A stretch of DNA of 21,435 bases. It comes from Stentor roeselii (lineage: Eukaryota; Ciliophora; Heterotrichea; Heterotrichida; Stentoridae). A program made the translations under genes and the position numbers. This document shows, one piece after another, positions 9,091 through 16,467 of the stretch. The stretch covers positions 1 through 21,435 of the forward strand of contig RSEH01000419.1 of NCBI GenBank assembly GCA_006503475.1, in the 5' to 3' direction. How positions within the stretch are numbered: the first letter of the stretch is position 1; every line of letters starts with the position of its first letter. The notes under the pieces were generated by a model. That model made no database searches and was not told the DNA's origin. It saw only the letters and a program-made list of their open reading frames with translations.

Positions 9091-9555
9091 ATGGAAAAAA
9101 GTGACCAAAAAGACACAGAAGTCGATTACCGTTCAGAGCCGACTCAAATCGAGTTAGCAAAACTTGAAAGTGCTTTATTACAAGCTGAGTACAAGTACAG
9201 CAGAGACATCACTAAACTTCAAGAGGCGCTTCTAAGAGCCAGAAAATTAGGAATCTTGAATTTCATCGGCCTTCATCTGCGAATTGTTTTCATTCTTGAG
9301 TCTTCAAAGACCCTTCCACTTGAAAGAGCTTTGTTTAAGTGGAAGAGCAGGTGCGTCACCAACCATGCCACAAGAAATAAACTTTTTTTGAAAATAATGA
9401 AGAGCCTTCATAAGACCATCATCACTCGAGCGTTTTATGTGATGAAAGAGAGAAGGTTTAGAAGGGCTTTATCGGAAAAAGAAGTTGAAGGACCTGTTTA
9501 TGCAAGAGGCGCTGTTTCTCCTTTGAGTTCTGATGATGATGATCTTGATATTTGA
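9091..9555 (+). CDS. Coiled-coil protein with Sfi1-like segments
   Basis: The product has 154 residues from ATG 9091 to TGA 9553-9555. The frame is open further upstream but has no earlier ATG nearby. Residues 16-53 form a strongly predicted coiled coil (IELAKLESALLQAEYKYS, TKLQEALLRARKL). Residues 76-125 are basic and helical, with two units (LERALFKWKSRC and ITRAFYVMKERRF) that resemble Sfi1 centrin-binding repeats in placing an aromatic residue after Ala/Leu and before basic residues. The C-terminus is acidic and Ser-rich (SSDDDDLDI). If the resemblance is real, a basal-body or cortical centrin-binding role would be plausible, but two units are weak evidence. A 48-base tandem repeat begins 46 bases after the stop. 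Confidence 0.7.
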   Translation: MEKSDQKDTEVDYRSEPTQIELAKLESALLQAEYKYSRDITKLQEALLRARKLGILNFIGLHLRIVFILESSKTLPLERALFKWKSRCVTNHATRNKLFLKIMKSLHKTIITRAFYVMKERRFRRALSEKEVEGPVYARGAVSPLSSDDDDLDI

Positions 9556-9600
9556 ATAATTGGATAATTTTTGTAGAGCTATTGGAATAAGAATTGAGGG

Positions 9601-9839
9601 ATTTTATTTAATAAAGGTTTGGGTTGAATGTTTATAAAACTTGTCTATATTTTATTTAATAAAGGTTTGGGTTGAATGTTTATAAAACTTGTCTATATTT
9701 TATTTAATAAAGGTTTGTGTTGAATGTTTATAAAACTTGTCTATATTTCATTTAATAAAGGTTTGTGTTGAATGTTTATAAAACTTGTCTATATTTCATT
9801 AATAAAGGTTTGGGTTGAATGTTTATAAAACTTGTCTAT
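9601..9839 (+). repeat. 48-bp tandem repeat, five copies, each with AATAAA
   Basis: Five head-to-tail copies start at 9601, 9649, 9697, 9745 and 9793. The first four are 48 bases and the fifth 47, having lost one T. Each contains TTTAATAAAGGTTTG or a close variant, hence one AATAAA per copy (ATTAATAAA in the last). Variation is ordered: copies 1, 2 and 5 have GGGTTG and copies 3-4 GTGTTG; copies 1-3 have ATTTTATT and copies 4-5 ATTTCATT. This suggests stepwise duplication by unequal exchange or slippage. It lies directly after the 9091-9555 gene on its sense strand, so it probably sits in or next to the 3' UTR and may multiply its poly(A) signal. Confidence 0.95.
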
Positions 9840-9875
9840 ATTTGATGGAAATCATTTTGTTTAAATTTTAAGAGA

Positions 9876-9950
9876 TCATTGTTTATAGAGTTCAACTTTA
9901 TTGATAAGCTTGATCAATTCAGCCTCTTCACTCTGATCAATTCTCATCAT
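9876..9950 (-). CDS. Very short minus-strand frame, possible gene remnant
   Basis: Between the 48-bp repeat array and the next plus gene, a minus-strand frame of 24 codons starts at ATG 9948-9950 and ends in TGA at 9876-9878. The peptide, including MRIDQSEEAELIKLINKVEL, is charged and amphipathic, unlike translated AT-rich noise, and could be one helix. A TGA lies about ten codons upstream in frame, and no 15- or 16-base GT...AG segment bridges it. It may be the last piece of an eroded gene, a small real peptide or chance. Confidence 0.25.
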   Translation of the reverse strand: MMRIDQSEEAELIKLINKVELYKQ

Positions 9951-10116
9951 GATTATTTGATAGCAAAAGCAATTTCAATCAATATAAATTTAATTCTTTT
10001 CACTACATATCCATAGCTGCAGCTTCCGTTATTCCTTTCTAAGAATATTCTAAAAAACCCAAAACATTATCAAAAATTAACTCAAATCTACCATATCTTC
10101 CAAATATAAACCAATA

Positions 10117-10500
10117 ATGAAGCTCAAAGAGTCTAAACCGAAAGCGAAGAAGCCCAAAACTCCAAGTCGAAGAAGTTCTGTTAAAAAGTCAGTTCAAAAG
10201 AGGAAACCAAAGGAATCGACGCTTAAAACAAGTAATCTTCCTGACCCTGTCACTCAAACACTAGTTTTCGAGACTCCGAATAAAGGTTTTCGACCATTCG
10301 AAGCCATTACTCCTGACTCTTCTCCACCTGCGGAGCCTTTTCTTATCATTAGACCTGAAGTCAGTGGGCTTGATAGGGAAGAAACACCTTCAAAAAGACT
10401 TAGAAATTCAGAACAAACAGATATTTGGATTTCTGGAATAGAAAATCAAACTTTCACTTCTAAAGAATTCGATTTTCCGAGTTTTCCTATACAGTACTAG
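10117..10500 (+). CDS. Basic, probably nuclear protein with CDK-type phosphorylation sites
   Basis: The 127-residue product runs from ATG 10117 to TAG. Residues 1-35 are extremely basic (KPKAKKPKTPSRRSSVKK) and should act as a nuclear localisation or nucleic-acid-binding segment. The rest is low in hydrophobics and probably disordered. Four Thr-Pro sites are present (Thr15, Thr53, Thr65, Thr90) plus Ser69-Pro. Thr15 (TPSR) and Thr90 (TPSK) match the full CDK consensus S/T-P-x-K/R. No folded domain is recognisable. A cell-cycle-regulated chromatin or cytoskeletal protein is a reasonable guess, not more. The 5' flank is almost G-free and ends CCAATA just before the ATG. Confidence 0.7.
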   Translation: MKLKESKPKAKKPKTPSRRSSVKKSVQKRKPKESTLKTSNLPDPVTQTLVFETPNKGFRPFEAITPDSSPPAEPFLIIRPEVSGLDREETPSKRLRNSEQTDIWISGIENQTFTSKEFDFPSFPIQY

Positions 10501-10597
10501 GGAATAATTAGGTTTAGATGTAGATTAGAGTGTCGAAAAAATCATTTGAAAGGTGAGATTCAATAATATCTTATTCAAACAAAACTAAGTAAATTAA

Positions 10598-11191
10598 ATG
10601 GAAATCTATGCAATCAGACATGCTCAATCAACTTACAACAAATGGGCCTTCAAGCGAATCTACACTCCATGGCTATGGACAACAAGTGACCCAATGATCC
10701 AAGACGCTCCACTATCAGAAAAAGGTTTAATCCAAGCCAGAAAGCTTCACCATTCAATCCGGGAATTACGAGAAAAGGTTCAACTGATAATATGTTCTCC
10801 ATTAACAAGAGCGATTCACACGATGCAGATCGCATTTCCCGACGCCAACTGTCACATAATAATTTCACCTCTCGTGCGAGAAAGGGGCGACAAACTATGC
10901 GACATGGGGACTCCTCTGCCCCTTCTTCAAGAAAAATACCCGCAATACGAGTTTCTTCATTTTAACAGTGATATTTGGTGGAGCTGCCAACCTGAACCGC
11001 CGCATGATTTTATCAAAGAAACTAGGGAAAGTTTGCAGGCAAGGCAAAGAGAACTCATTGAATTTTTGAAGACTAGGGCTGAAGAGGTTGTTGTCATTGT
11101 CAGTCATGGGCAGTTCATTAAGACCCTTGCTGGGAAAAGGATGCAGATTGGAAATTGTGGAATTAAGAAATTTGCTTTAAATGAGCTGTAG
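10598..11191 (+). CDS. Histidine phosphatase (phosphoglycerate mutase-like) family protein
   Basis: The 197-residue protein has the full clade-1 histidine phosphatase signature. It starts MEIYAIRHAQSTYNKW, with Arg7-His8 the catalytic RH pair (RHAQS in place of the usual RHGE/QS). SPLTRAIHT at 67-75 supplies the second conserved arginine (Arg71), Glu95 in VRERGD is the likely proton donor, and His170-Gly171 in VSHGQ is the second catalytic histidine. All core residues are kept, so it is probably active. The length fits small phosphatases of this superfamily rather than glycolytic dPGM (about 230-250 residues). The substrate cannot be read from sequence. It lies 97 bases after the preceding plus-strand gene. 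Confidence 0.9.
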   Translation: MEIYAIRHAQSTYNKWAFKRIYTPWLWTTSDPMIQDAPLSEKGLIQARKLHHSIRELREKVQLIICSPLTRAIHTMQIAFPDANCHIIISPLVRERGDKLCDMGTPLPLLQEKYPQYEFLHFNSDIWWSCQPEPPHDFIKETRESLQARQRELIEFLKTRAEEVVVIVSHGQFIKTLAGKRMQIGNCGIKKFALNEL

Positions 11192-11238
11192 GAATAATGA
11201 ATTTTTTTTATGGGTCATAGGGTTTTAGGGTAAGGGTT

Positions 11239-11352
11239 TTTTAGAGAATTGAGAAATAAGGGGTTTGGATAAGAATATTTTAGAGAATTGAGAAATAAGG
11301 ATTTTTATGGGTTTTGAGATAAGGTTTTTTTTAGAGAATTGAGAAAATAAGG
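11239..11352 (+). repeat. Three dispersed copies of a 23-bp motif after the phosphatase gene
   Basis: A 23-base motif (TTTTAGAGAATTGAGAAATA followed by AGG) occurs at 11239-11261 and 11278-11300 without mismatch, and at 11329-11352 with one extra A. The spacers are GT-rich. The copies sit in the 3' flank of the phosphatase gene on its sense strand and each contains AAATAAGG, an A-rich poly(A)-signal-like core. The region between the convergent phosphatase and G-beta-like genes holds nothing else. Confidence 0.85.
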
Positions 11353-11415
11353 AGTTTAAAAATAATTAATTATTTGGTTAAGAATAGTTCAAGATTTATT
11401 TCATAACTTCCTGGT

Positions 11416-12426
11416 CTATCCATACCTAACATGTTGCCAAACAACTAAATTCTCATCAAAACCTCCAGCTAGAAGTCCATCCTTAGCCAAAGAAATCGAA
11501 GAGCAAGGTCTTGGAAGTGTCTGTAAAGGTGAATCTTCAAACATAAGATCCCAAACCTTCACATCACATCCACTTCCAGCAGAGAAAAAAATCCTTCCAC
11601 TCTGTGAAACTTCAACACATTCAACTTTTCCATTAACTCTATAAAATCCAAGTGCATTTAATCCTCTTAAGTCCCAAAGTCTTACCATTCCTTCGCTGCT
11701 TCCAGTTAAAAAAGTTGTTTCAGAAATCAACTTGATTGAATTCACATCTCCTAAAAAGCTTTCAAAGGACCTCACCGCCTTTCCAGTCCTCAAGTCCCAT
11801 TGTTTTACTGTCCTGTCGCAGGAACCTGTCAGAAGAACTGAGTCTTTATGTCCCATGCACATCAAGTCGTCGCTGTGATCTGATAACTCTGCTGCTAAAT
11901 GGGCTCCTTTGTTTAAGTCCCAGATTTTCGCTGATCTGTCTCCTGAGGTTGTTATTAGGTGCTCGATATCGAGAAAGGATATTGATGAGATGTAGTTTTC
12001 GTGCCCTTTGAATACTGTTGATGGCTTTTCTGATGGGGAAAATGGAAGGAAAATGAAAACTTTACCTTCTATAGACCCAGCAGATAGCAAGTCACCAAGG
12101 GTAGGTTCAAAAGAAATACAAGTGAAGTTACATTCAGGAACAACAATTTTTTTCTTGACTTCCAACAACTGAGGATTCCAAATATTTAAACTTCCATCAG
12201 CACTGGCAGAGGCAAAAGTATCATCCCTAGTTCTATTCCATTCAACAGCAGTAACTTTTTCACTATGTCCTTTCGTAACATTAGTCTCAGCAAAGCGGCA
12301 TTTGATTTTTTCAACATGATCAGTGAACTGAGATATTTTATGTCCAGGGTGCTTCGCTTTCAAAGTATTTCTCATTTTTTCAAGTGTCCTATCAACAGCT
12401 TCTATTTTTTTATCAAAATTATCCAT
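11416..12426 (-). CDS. Heterotrimeric G-protein beta-subunit-like WD40 protein
   Basis: The 336-residue product runs from ATG 12424-12426 to TAG. The length and plan match G-beta: an N-terminal amphipathic helix (residues 1-30) that in the family pairs with G-gamma, then seven WD40 blades to the C-terminus. Blade texts track the family order: FASASADGSLNIWNP, then HENYISSISFLDIEHLITTS followed by GDRSAKIWD, then VLLTGSCDRTVKQWD, FLTGSSEGMVRLWDLR, FFSAGSGCDVKVWD and a final LAGGFDENLVVW. Spacing between blades is regular. I assign it as G-beta-like by overall pattern. Another seven-blade protein with a similar helix is possible, because WD40 sequence alone is a weak classifier. It lies only 52 bases downstream of the WD40-channel gene on the same strand. 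Confidence 0.75.
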   Translation of the reverse strand: MDNFDKKIEAVDRTLEKMRNTLKAKHPGHKISQFTDHVEKIKCRFAETNVTKGHSEKVTAVEWNRTRDDTFASASADGSLNIWNPQLLEVKKKIVVPECNFTCISFEPTLGDLLSAGSIEGKVFIFLPFSPSEKPSTVFKGHENYISSISFLDIEHLITTSGDRSAKIWDLNKGAHLAAELSDHSDDLMCMGHKDSVLLTGSCDRTVKQWDLRTGKAVRSFESFLGDVNSIKLISETTFLTGSSEGMVRLWDLRGLNALGFYRVNGKVECVEVSQSGRIFFSAGSGCDVKVWDLMFEDSPLQTLPRPCSSISLAKDGLLAGGFDENLVVWQHVRYG

Positions 12427-12439
12427 TATGAAGCATCCC

Positions 12440-12499
12440 TATTTCTTATTATTCAAAACTATTTCTTGTTATTCAAAACTATTTCTTATTATTCAAAAC
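12440..12499. repeat. 20-bp tandem repeat spanning a stop codon and the intergenic gap
   Basis: Three copies of TATTTCTTATTATTCAAAAC (plus strand) lie at 12440-12459, 12460-12479 (one change, A to G) and 12480-12499. On the minus strand the third copy encodes the last codons of the channel gene (ending VLNNKK) and the TAG stop straddles the junction of copies two and three. Copies one and two fill most of the 52-base gap before the G-beta-like start. Each unit carries an A-rich GAATAATAAG-type motif on the sense strand. Confidence 0.95.
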
Positions 12500-15400
12500 T
12501 ATTTCCTTGATTTCGTCGAAACCTTTAATTTGCTGATTTTTGAGGTCTTGTATTTCAGCAATCATCGTTTTTTGAAGAGTCCTCATTGACTTCAGCTTAT
12601 CTTTCAGCTTTCGCATCATCGAGTTATCAGTCTTGAAAGTGTCTTTCAGTCCTTCGCAGATGTGGATGTAAGATCTTTGAGTTTTGTTTCGGTTCATTAT
12701 ATATAAAAGTTCGCATTCTAGAACCATTCCTGCTAATTCTTTGCAGTCAGCTACAACTGTTTTTTCGCTGACTCTTTCGAAGGTGTCACCTAAAATACTA
12801 ATTAGAAGGTTTAGCATGATTAGAGGGTTGATCACTGTGTGAAGGAAAAATGCCAGGTACATTATTATTCCGTAGTTTGAGGTGTCGAAACCTCCAACGT
12901 TTATTTCCCATGAGGCTGTTAAGTAAAAGAATTGACTTTCATCTTTTTCTTTTAGAACTCTGAATATTAAACTGAAGGATAATGTTGTGTAGAAAAGGAC
13001 GATTAAAAATGGAATAATGTCAAAAATAACTTCATAAATTAAATTGACATAATATCTAGTCCCACTCATAATCCTGAAATACGATATTCCTCTCACAAAA
13101 GAAACAAAAATTACAGCAGCCAACAAGATATGAGTACTAGTCGTAAACTCTACAACATGATCAATAAAAAGTAAAGTTTTAAGTATAGCTCTCAAAATAT
13201 CAATATAATTCCAAGGATCTTCAAAATAAGGCAGTCCTCCAAAAATACCCTGAATAATTTCATAAACAATCAACGCCACATTAAGTCCAAAAGCCAAAAA
13301 AATGAACTCCCCTCCATAAATCGCATAAAGTGCAAGAAAAACCAAAAAATTCAAATAAATAAAAGTCTGAGCATACAAAATAAATCTCACTTTCTTCCAC
13401 TTCTCATTCAACAAAAGAGAAATAAATTCAGTTGCAAGTAACAAATCATTTTCCGAGTCAATAATAGAAGTAAGCAACTCAAGTGACTCAGAAGATCCAG
13501 GAATCATGTTGACCTTGAAGAAAGTTTGCTTAAAATTCAATTCAATTCCATCATTTGAAAAAGATTCATAAGGCAAAAATGAAGTTCGATGTGCCAGAAG
13601 TGTTGGAGAATGGATGATTATTGGAAGTTTGTCTTTTACTGTACAAAATCTTGGAAGTTTTGTGTCGATTGACTTTAAAATCGCGAATTTGTAGAACTTG
13701 TGAACACTTGTGAAAGGACTTTTGTTTATTTGAACTAAGGCGTTTTCGAGGTAACTGAAAAAAAGAGGATTTGTTTTTACTTGTTTTTTGAATTCTGCGA
13801 AAAATGCTGAGGTTGTCTTCTCGAAATCCATTTTTAGAGAGATTTCTAAAGGGGAGTAACCGTGAAATGAGGAAAAATAACCAACTTTTTGAGAAAATAA
13901 CTCGGGAATCAGCTTGTTTAGGTCTAGGTAGGCGTAGATGTGGGTTATGTTTAGATGGAATGGCTCGATTATCCAGTTGTTTAGGATTGGGCTGTGATCT
14001 TTTAACTTGCCTGAGACGAGTTTTCCCATTTTATGATAAAACTGAAAAGTTTTCGTATAATCTCCACAAACTTCAAGAGATTTGAATTTATCAGGTTTTA
14101 AATAAAACCCTATCTTATCCTTCATATAAATAGCAATTTCATCTTCATCTCTATTAAAACAAAAATAAGAAGAGTTGCCAGTAAGACTAATCTCATAACA
14201 TGGAATAAGAGTCGGTATATTAATTACTTTGATTTTCGAAGAAAACAAGCAAAAAATCAAATTCGAACTTGCACTGCAGCACATTTCTTTAATTCCATCC
14301 AAGACAATAGAGTTGATTTTAATCATTTTAAAGCAGTCCCAGACATTAACTTTATCATTTTCATAACTAGCGATCATAAAATCATTATCATTCGTGATAC
14401 AAAGACCAGTAGTGGAAATGATTCCATCATTAAGAACCCTTATCTCTTCATTAGTTTCATAGTTAAAGCTTTTGATAGACCCTCCAGTATCCCCAGTAAA
14501 CAAAAGTTTCGAATTAGGTGACTGAAGAACACAACAAACTTCTGATTTATGTCCTTTATAAACATGATGTTCCTTTCCATTATCATATCTAATAACTTTG
14601 CAATGATTCAATTCTCCAATAAAAATAAAATTTTCATCATTAGAAAAGACACAAGTGTAAATTCCATAACTTTCTATTTCAAATTCCTTGAGTTTACTTT
14701 CATCTTCCAAGTTATAAACCGCAATCCAATAACACCCAATTTTAAGTTTTTTCTTCTGTCGAAACCTGCTGACTTTTTCATTTGTTTTAACAATTAAAAG
14801 TTTTTTACCATCTCTGCTTACTCCAAAGCAAACGATTCGATTAAGATCAAACTGAAAAATTGACTTAAAAGACTTAAAATGTCGATGGACTTTAACCACT
14901 TCAGTCTTATAAACTAAAAAATAACAGTCTTTGTCATTCATGCAAGGAAGAATGTCTCTAAGTTTCTTCGTTTCAGTCTGAAGAGGTACATGAAAAGCAT
15001 GATCAAAATCAGGGATTTTCCAAGTAATAATCCTGTTATCATCTGACATCGAGTACAGATAAGGACTCCCTTCAAACAAAATCAAAGCTTTGACTCCATC
15101 TTCATGTCCATCAAGTTCCAGTCCTTCATGTTTATTCTCAGTACTCCAAAACATAATCTTCCCTTCACTTCCTCCACTAATAATAAACTTCTCATCAAAA
15201 GTAGCTTCAATAGCTTTAACCTTATCAGAATGTCCTCGAAAAGTAAACAAAAGTTCCCAAGACCCGAATTCAAAAAGATGTACAAGACATTTATCATCTC
15301 CAAATGCAAGAAATCTGTTAAGTTCAGTGATTTTCACGCATCTGACGGTAGAATTGGAAGGGTTTAGGACTTTCTTCTCGATTTTTCCTGAGTTAAGGTT

Positions 15401-16063
15401 GAAGACGAAGGTTATTTGGTCTGTTCCGCAGGTGCTTAAAAACTTGTTGTCAGAGCTCAGGTCCATGCCGCAGCCTTGGCCTTCGTGATGATAAAGCTCG
15501 ATCGGTCTAGGGTGTTGAAGTTGAATGTCCCATTTGAACACCTGCCCGTTTTCACCAAGTGAGTAAAGGGTCGACTCGTCTTTAGTCACTAGAATATCTT
15601 CTACTTCTCCTGTGTGGCCTTCAAGATTAGATATTTCTTTCATGTTGGACATGTCGAACTTCTTGATCACTCCGCTTAGACCTCCTGTGAATAAATATGC
15701 GTCGTTTTGGTATAGCGCGATTGAACGGATTGGACCTTCTTTTAAGTCGACTTCGTGGGTTATCTCTTTGTTTAGTATTCGAGCTACTACTAATTTGCCT
15801 TCTCTGGTACCGAAGTAAAAGTTTCCTCTTTCTGCACTTACCTGTAAGCATGTTCCCTGAAAAGGGATCGTTAGTTCATGAGGTTTGTATTGACCAAAGT
15901 AAGAAATTACTGTTTGCATCTCTTCTCTCATCGACCGTTTCTGAATAACTGACAAGTCAAGTTCTTTATGTGATTGAGAATGTTGCAGAAACTTCGCTGG
16001 ACTCATACTATTCGAATGCATCAACCCTGAATGATCAGGTATGACCAAAATATTACTACTCAT
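12479..16063 (-). CDS. WD40-repeat / TRP-like six-helix cation channel fusion
   Basis: The 1194-residue product runs from ATG 16061-16063 to TAG. Residues about 60-640 hold roughly 12-13 WD40 repeats (for example HTGEVEDILVTKDESTLYSL and SGDKVKAIEATFDEKFIISGG-type blades). A linker (about 650-885) follows, then six hydrophobic helices at about 892-1090: S2 ends before an FEDPWNYIDIL segment typical of the S2-S3 region of TRP/polycystin ion-transport domains. S4 lacks the regular arginines of voltage sensors. A pore-like loop (about 1040-1060) precedes S6 ending LMLNLLISILGDTF, the family's post-S6 signature. A C-terminal coiled coil (about 1135-1190) would support tetramer assembly. A probable plasma-membrane or ciliary cation channel with a cytosolic propeller; ligand unknown. 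It is divergent from the pseudo-HPt gene. Confidence 0.88.
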   Translation of the reverse strand: MSSNILVIPDHSGLMHSNSMSPAKFLQHSQSHKELDLSVIQKRSMREEMQTVISYFGQYKPHELTIPFQGTCLQVSAERGNFYFGTREGKLVVARILNKEITHEVDLKEGPIRSIALYQNDAYLFTGGLSGVIKKFDMSNMKEISNLEGHTGEVEDILVTKDESTLYSLGENGQVFKWDIQLQHPRPIELYHHEGQGCGMDLSSDNKFLSTCGTDQITFVFNLNSGKIEKKVLNPSNSTVRCVKITELNRFLAFGDDKCLVHLFEFGSWELLFTFRGHSDKVKAIEATFDEKFIISGGSEGKIMFWSTENKHEGLELDGHEDGVKALILFEGSPYLYSMSDDNRIITWKIPDFDHAFHVPLQTETKKLRDILPCMNDKDCYFLVYKTEVVKVHRHFKSFKSIFQFDLNRIVCFGVSRDGKKLLIVKTNEKVSRFRQKKKLKIGCYWIAVYNLEDESKLKEFEIESYGIYTCVFSNDENFIFIGELNHCKVIRYDNGKEHHVYKGHKSEVCCVLQSPNSKLLFTGDTGGSIKSFNYETNEEIRVLNDGIISTTGLCITNDNDFMIASYENDKVNVWDCFKMIKINSIVLDGIKEMCCSASSNLIFCLFSSKIKVINIPTLIPCYEISLTGNSSYFCFNRDEDEIAIYMKDKIGFYLKPDKFKSLEVCGDYTKTFQFYHKMGKLVSGKLKDHSPILNNWIIEPFHLNITHIYAYLDLNKLIPELFSQKVGYFSSFHGYSPLEISLKMDFEKTTSAFFAEFKKQVKTNPLFFSYLENALVQINKSPFTSVHKFYKFAILKSIDTKLPRFCTVKDKLPIIIHSPTLLAHRTSFLPYESFSNDGIELNFKQTFFKVNMIPGSSESLELLTSIIDSENDLLLATEFISLLLNEKWKKVRFILYAQTFIYLNFLVFLALYAIYGGEFIFLAFGLNVALIVYEIIQGIFGGLPYFEDPWNYIDILRAILKTLLFIDHVVEFTTSTHILLAAVIFVSFVRGISYFRIMSGTRYYVNLIYEVIFDIIPFLIVLFYTTLSFSLIFRVLKEKDESQFFYLTASWEINVGGFDTSNYGIIMYLAFFLHTVINPLIMLNLLISILGDTFERVSEKTVVADCKELAGMVLECELLYIMNRNKTQRSYIHICEGLKDTFKTDNSMMRKLKDKLKSMRTLQKTMIAEIQDLKNQQIKGFDEIKEIVLNNKK

Positions 16064-16467
16064 AATTACAATTCCTAAAAATCATTCTAATAATCCCAAA
16101 ATTCCATAAAAATTCTTCAAACATTCAAAAACTATTCCAATCCACTTTTTCCAACAATAAAAAAATCCCCAATTCAACATCAACCCAATTAAATATTTCC
16201 TTTCATATTTAAATGCACGACATCAATATTCAATATTATTCTCATTCCTCAAAAATCCCTACCATTAATCCCTCAAAGCCTCAACCCAACGAATATTCCT
16301 TTCATATATAAATTCACAACATCAATATTCAATATTAATCTCATTCCTCAACTCCTTACCCTTAATCCTCAAACCCAATAAAACCTTCCAAATCATCATC
16401 AAACAAAAAATTTCAAAAAAATTTTCTAAAATATTAATGGTGATCAGAACCCAAATTATCAGTATAA
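16064..16467. promoter_or_regulatory. Divergent promoter region between channel and pseudo-HPt genes
   Basis: These 404 bases separate two head-to-head starts. The plus strand is C/A/T-rich and very poor in G. Most of it is a direct duplication (see the repeat at 16181-16376). No individual transcription-factor site or TATA element can be named, but the duplicated block is the obvious candidate for shared regulatory sequence. Confidence 0.5.
16181..16376. repeat. About 100-bp tandem duplication in a divergent promoter
   Basis: Two imperfect copies start with CAACCCAA at 16181 and 16282 (period 101). The best-kept part is the core ACATCAATATTCAATATT, with TTTCATAT and CTCATTCCTCA on either side. 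The near-palindromic AATATTCAATATT is identical in both copies. The tail (ATCCCTACCATTAATCCCTC versus CTCCTTACCCTTAATCCTC) is looser. Divergence between the copies with retention of the core suggests an older duplication. Confidence 0.85.

Noticed and set aside
9601-9839. CRISPR array or protein-coding repeat
   Set aside because: Units are directly tandem with no spacers, and every forward or reverse frame through the 48-base unit that I read contains a stop or lacks a start; the context is a eukaryotic 3' flank.
11210-11240. Telomere-like GGGTTTTAGGGTAAGGG sequence
   Set aside because: The units are irregular and not repeated in tandem, and genes continue on both sides. It fits the GT-rich 3' flank seen after other plus-strand genes.
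13804-15948. Several plus-strand frames of 60-130 codons opposite the channel gene
   Set aside because: They are antisense shadows of a long, well-supported channel frame with clear WD40 and pore motifs.
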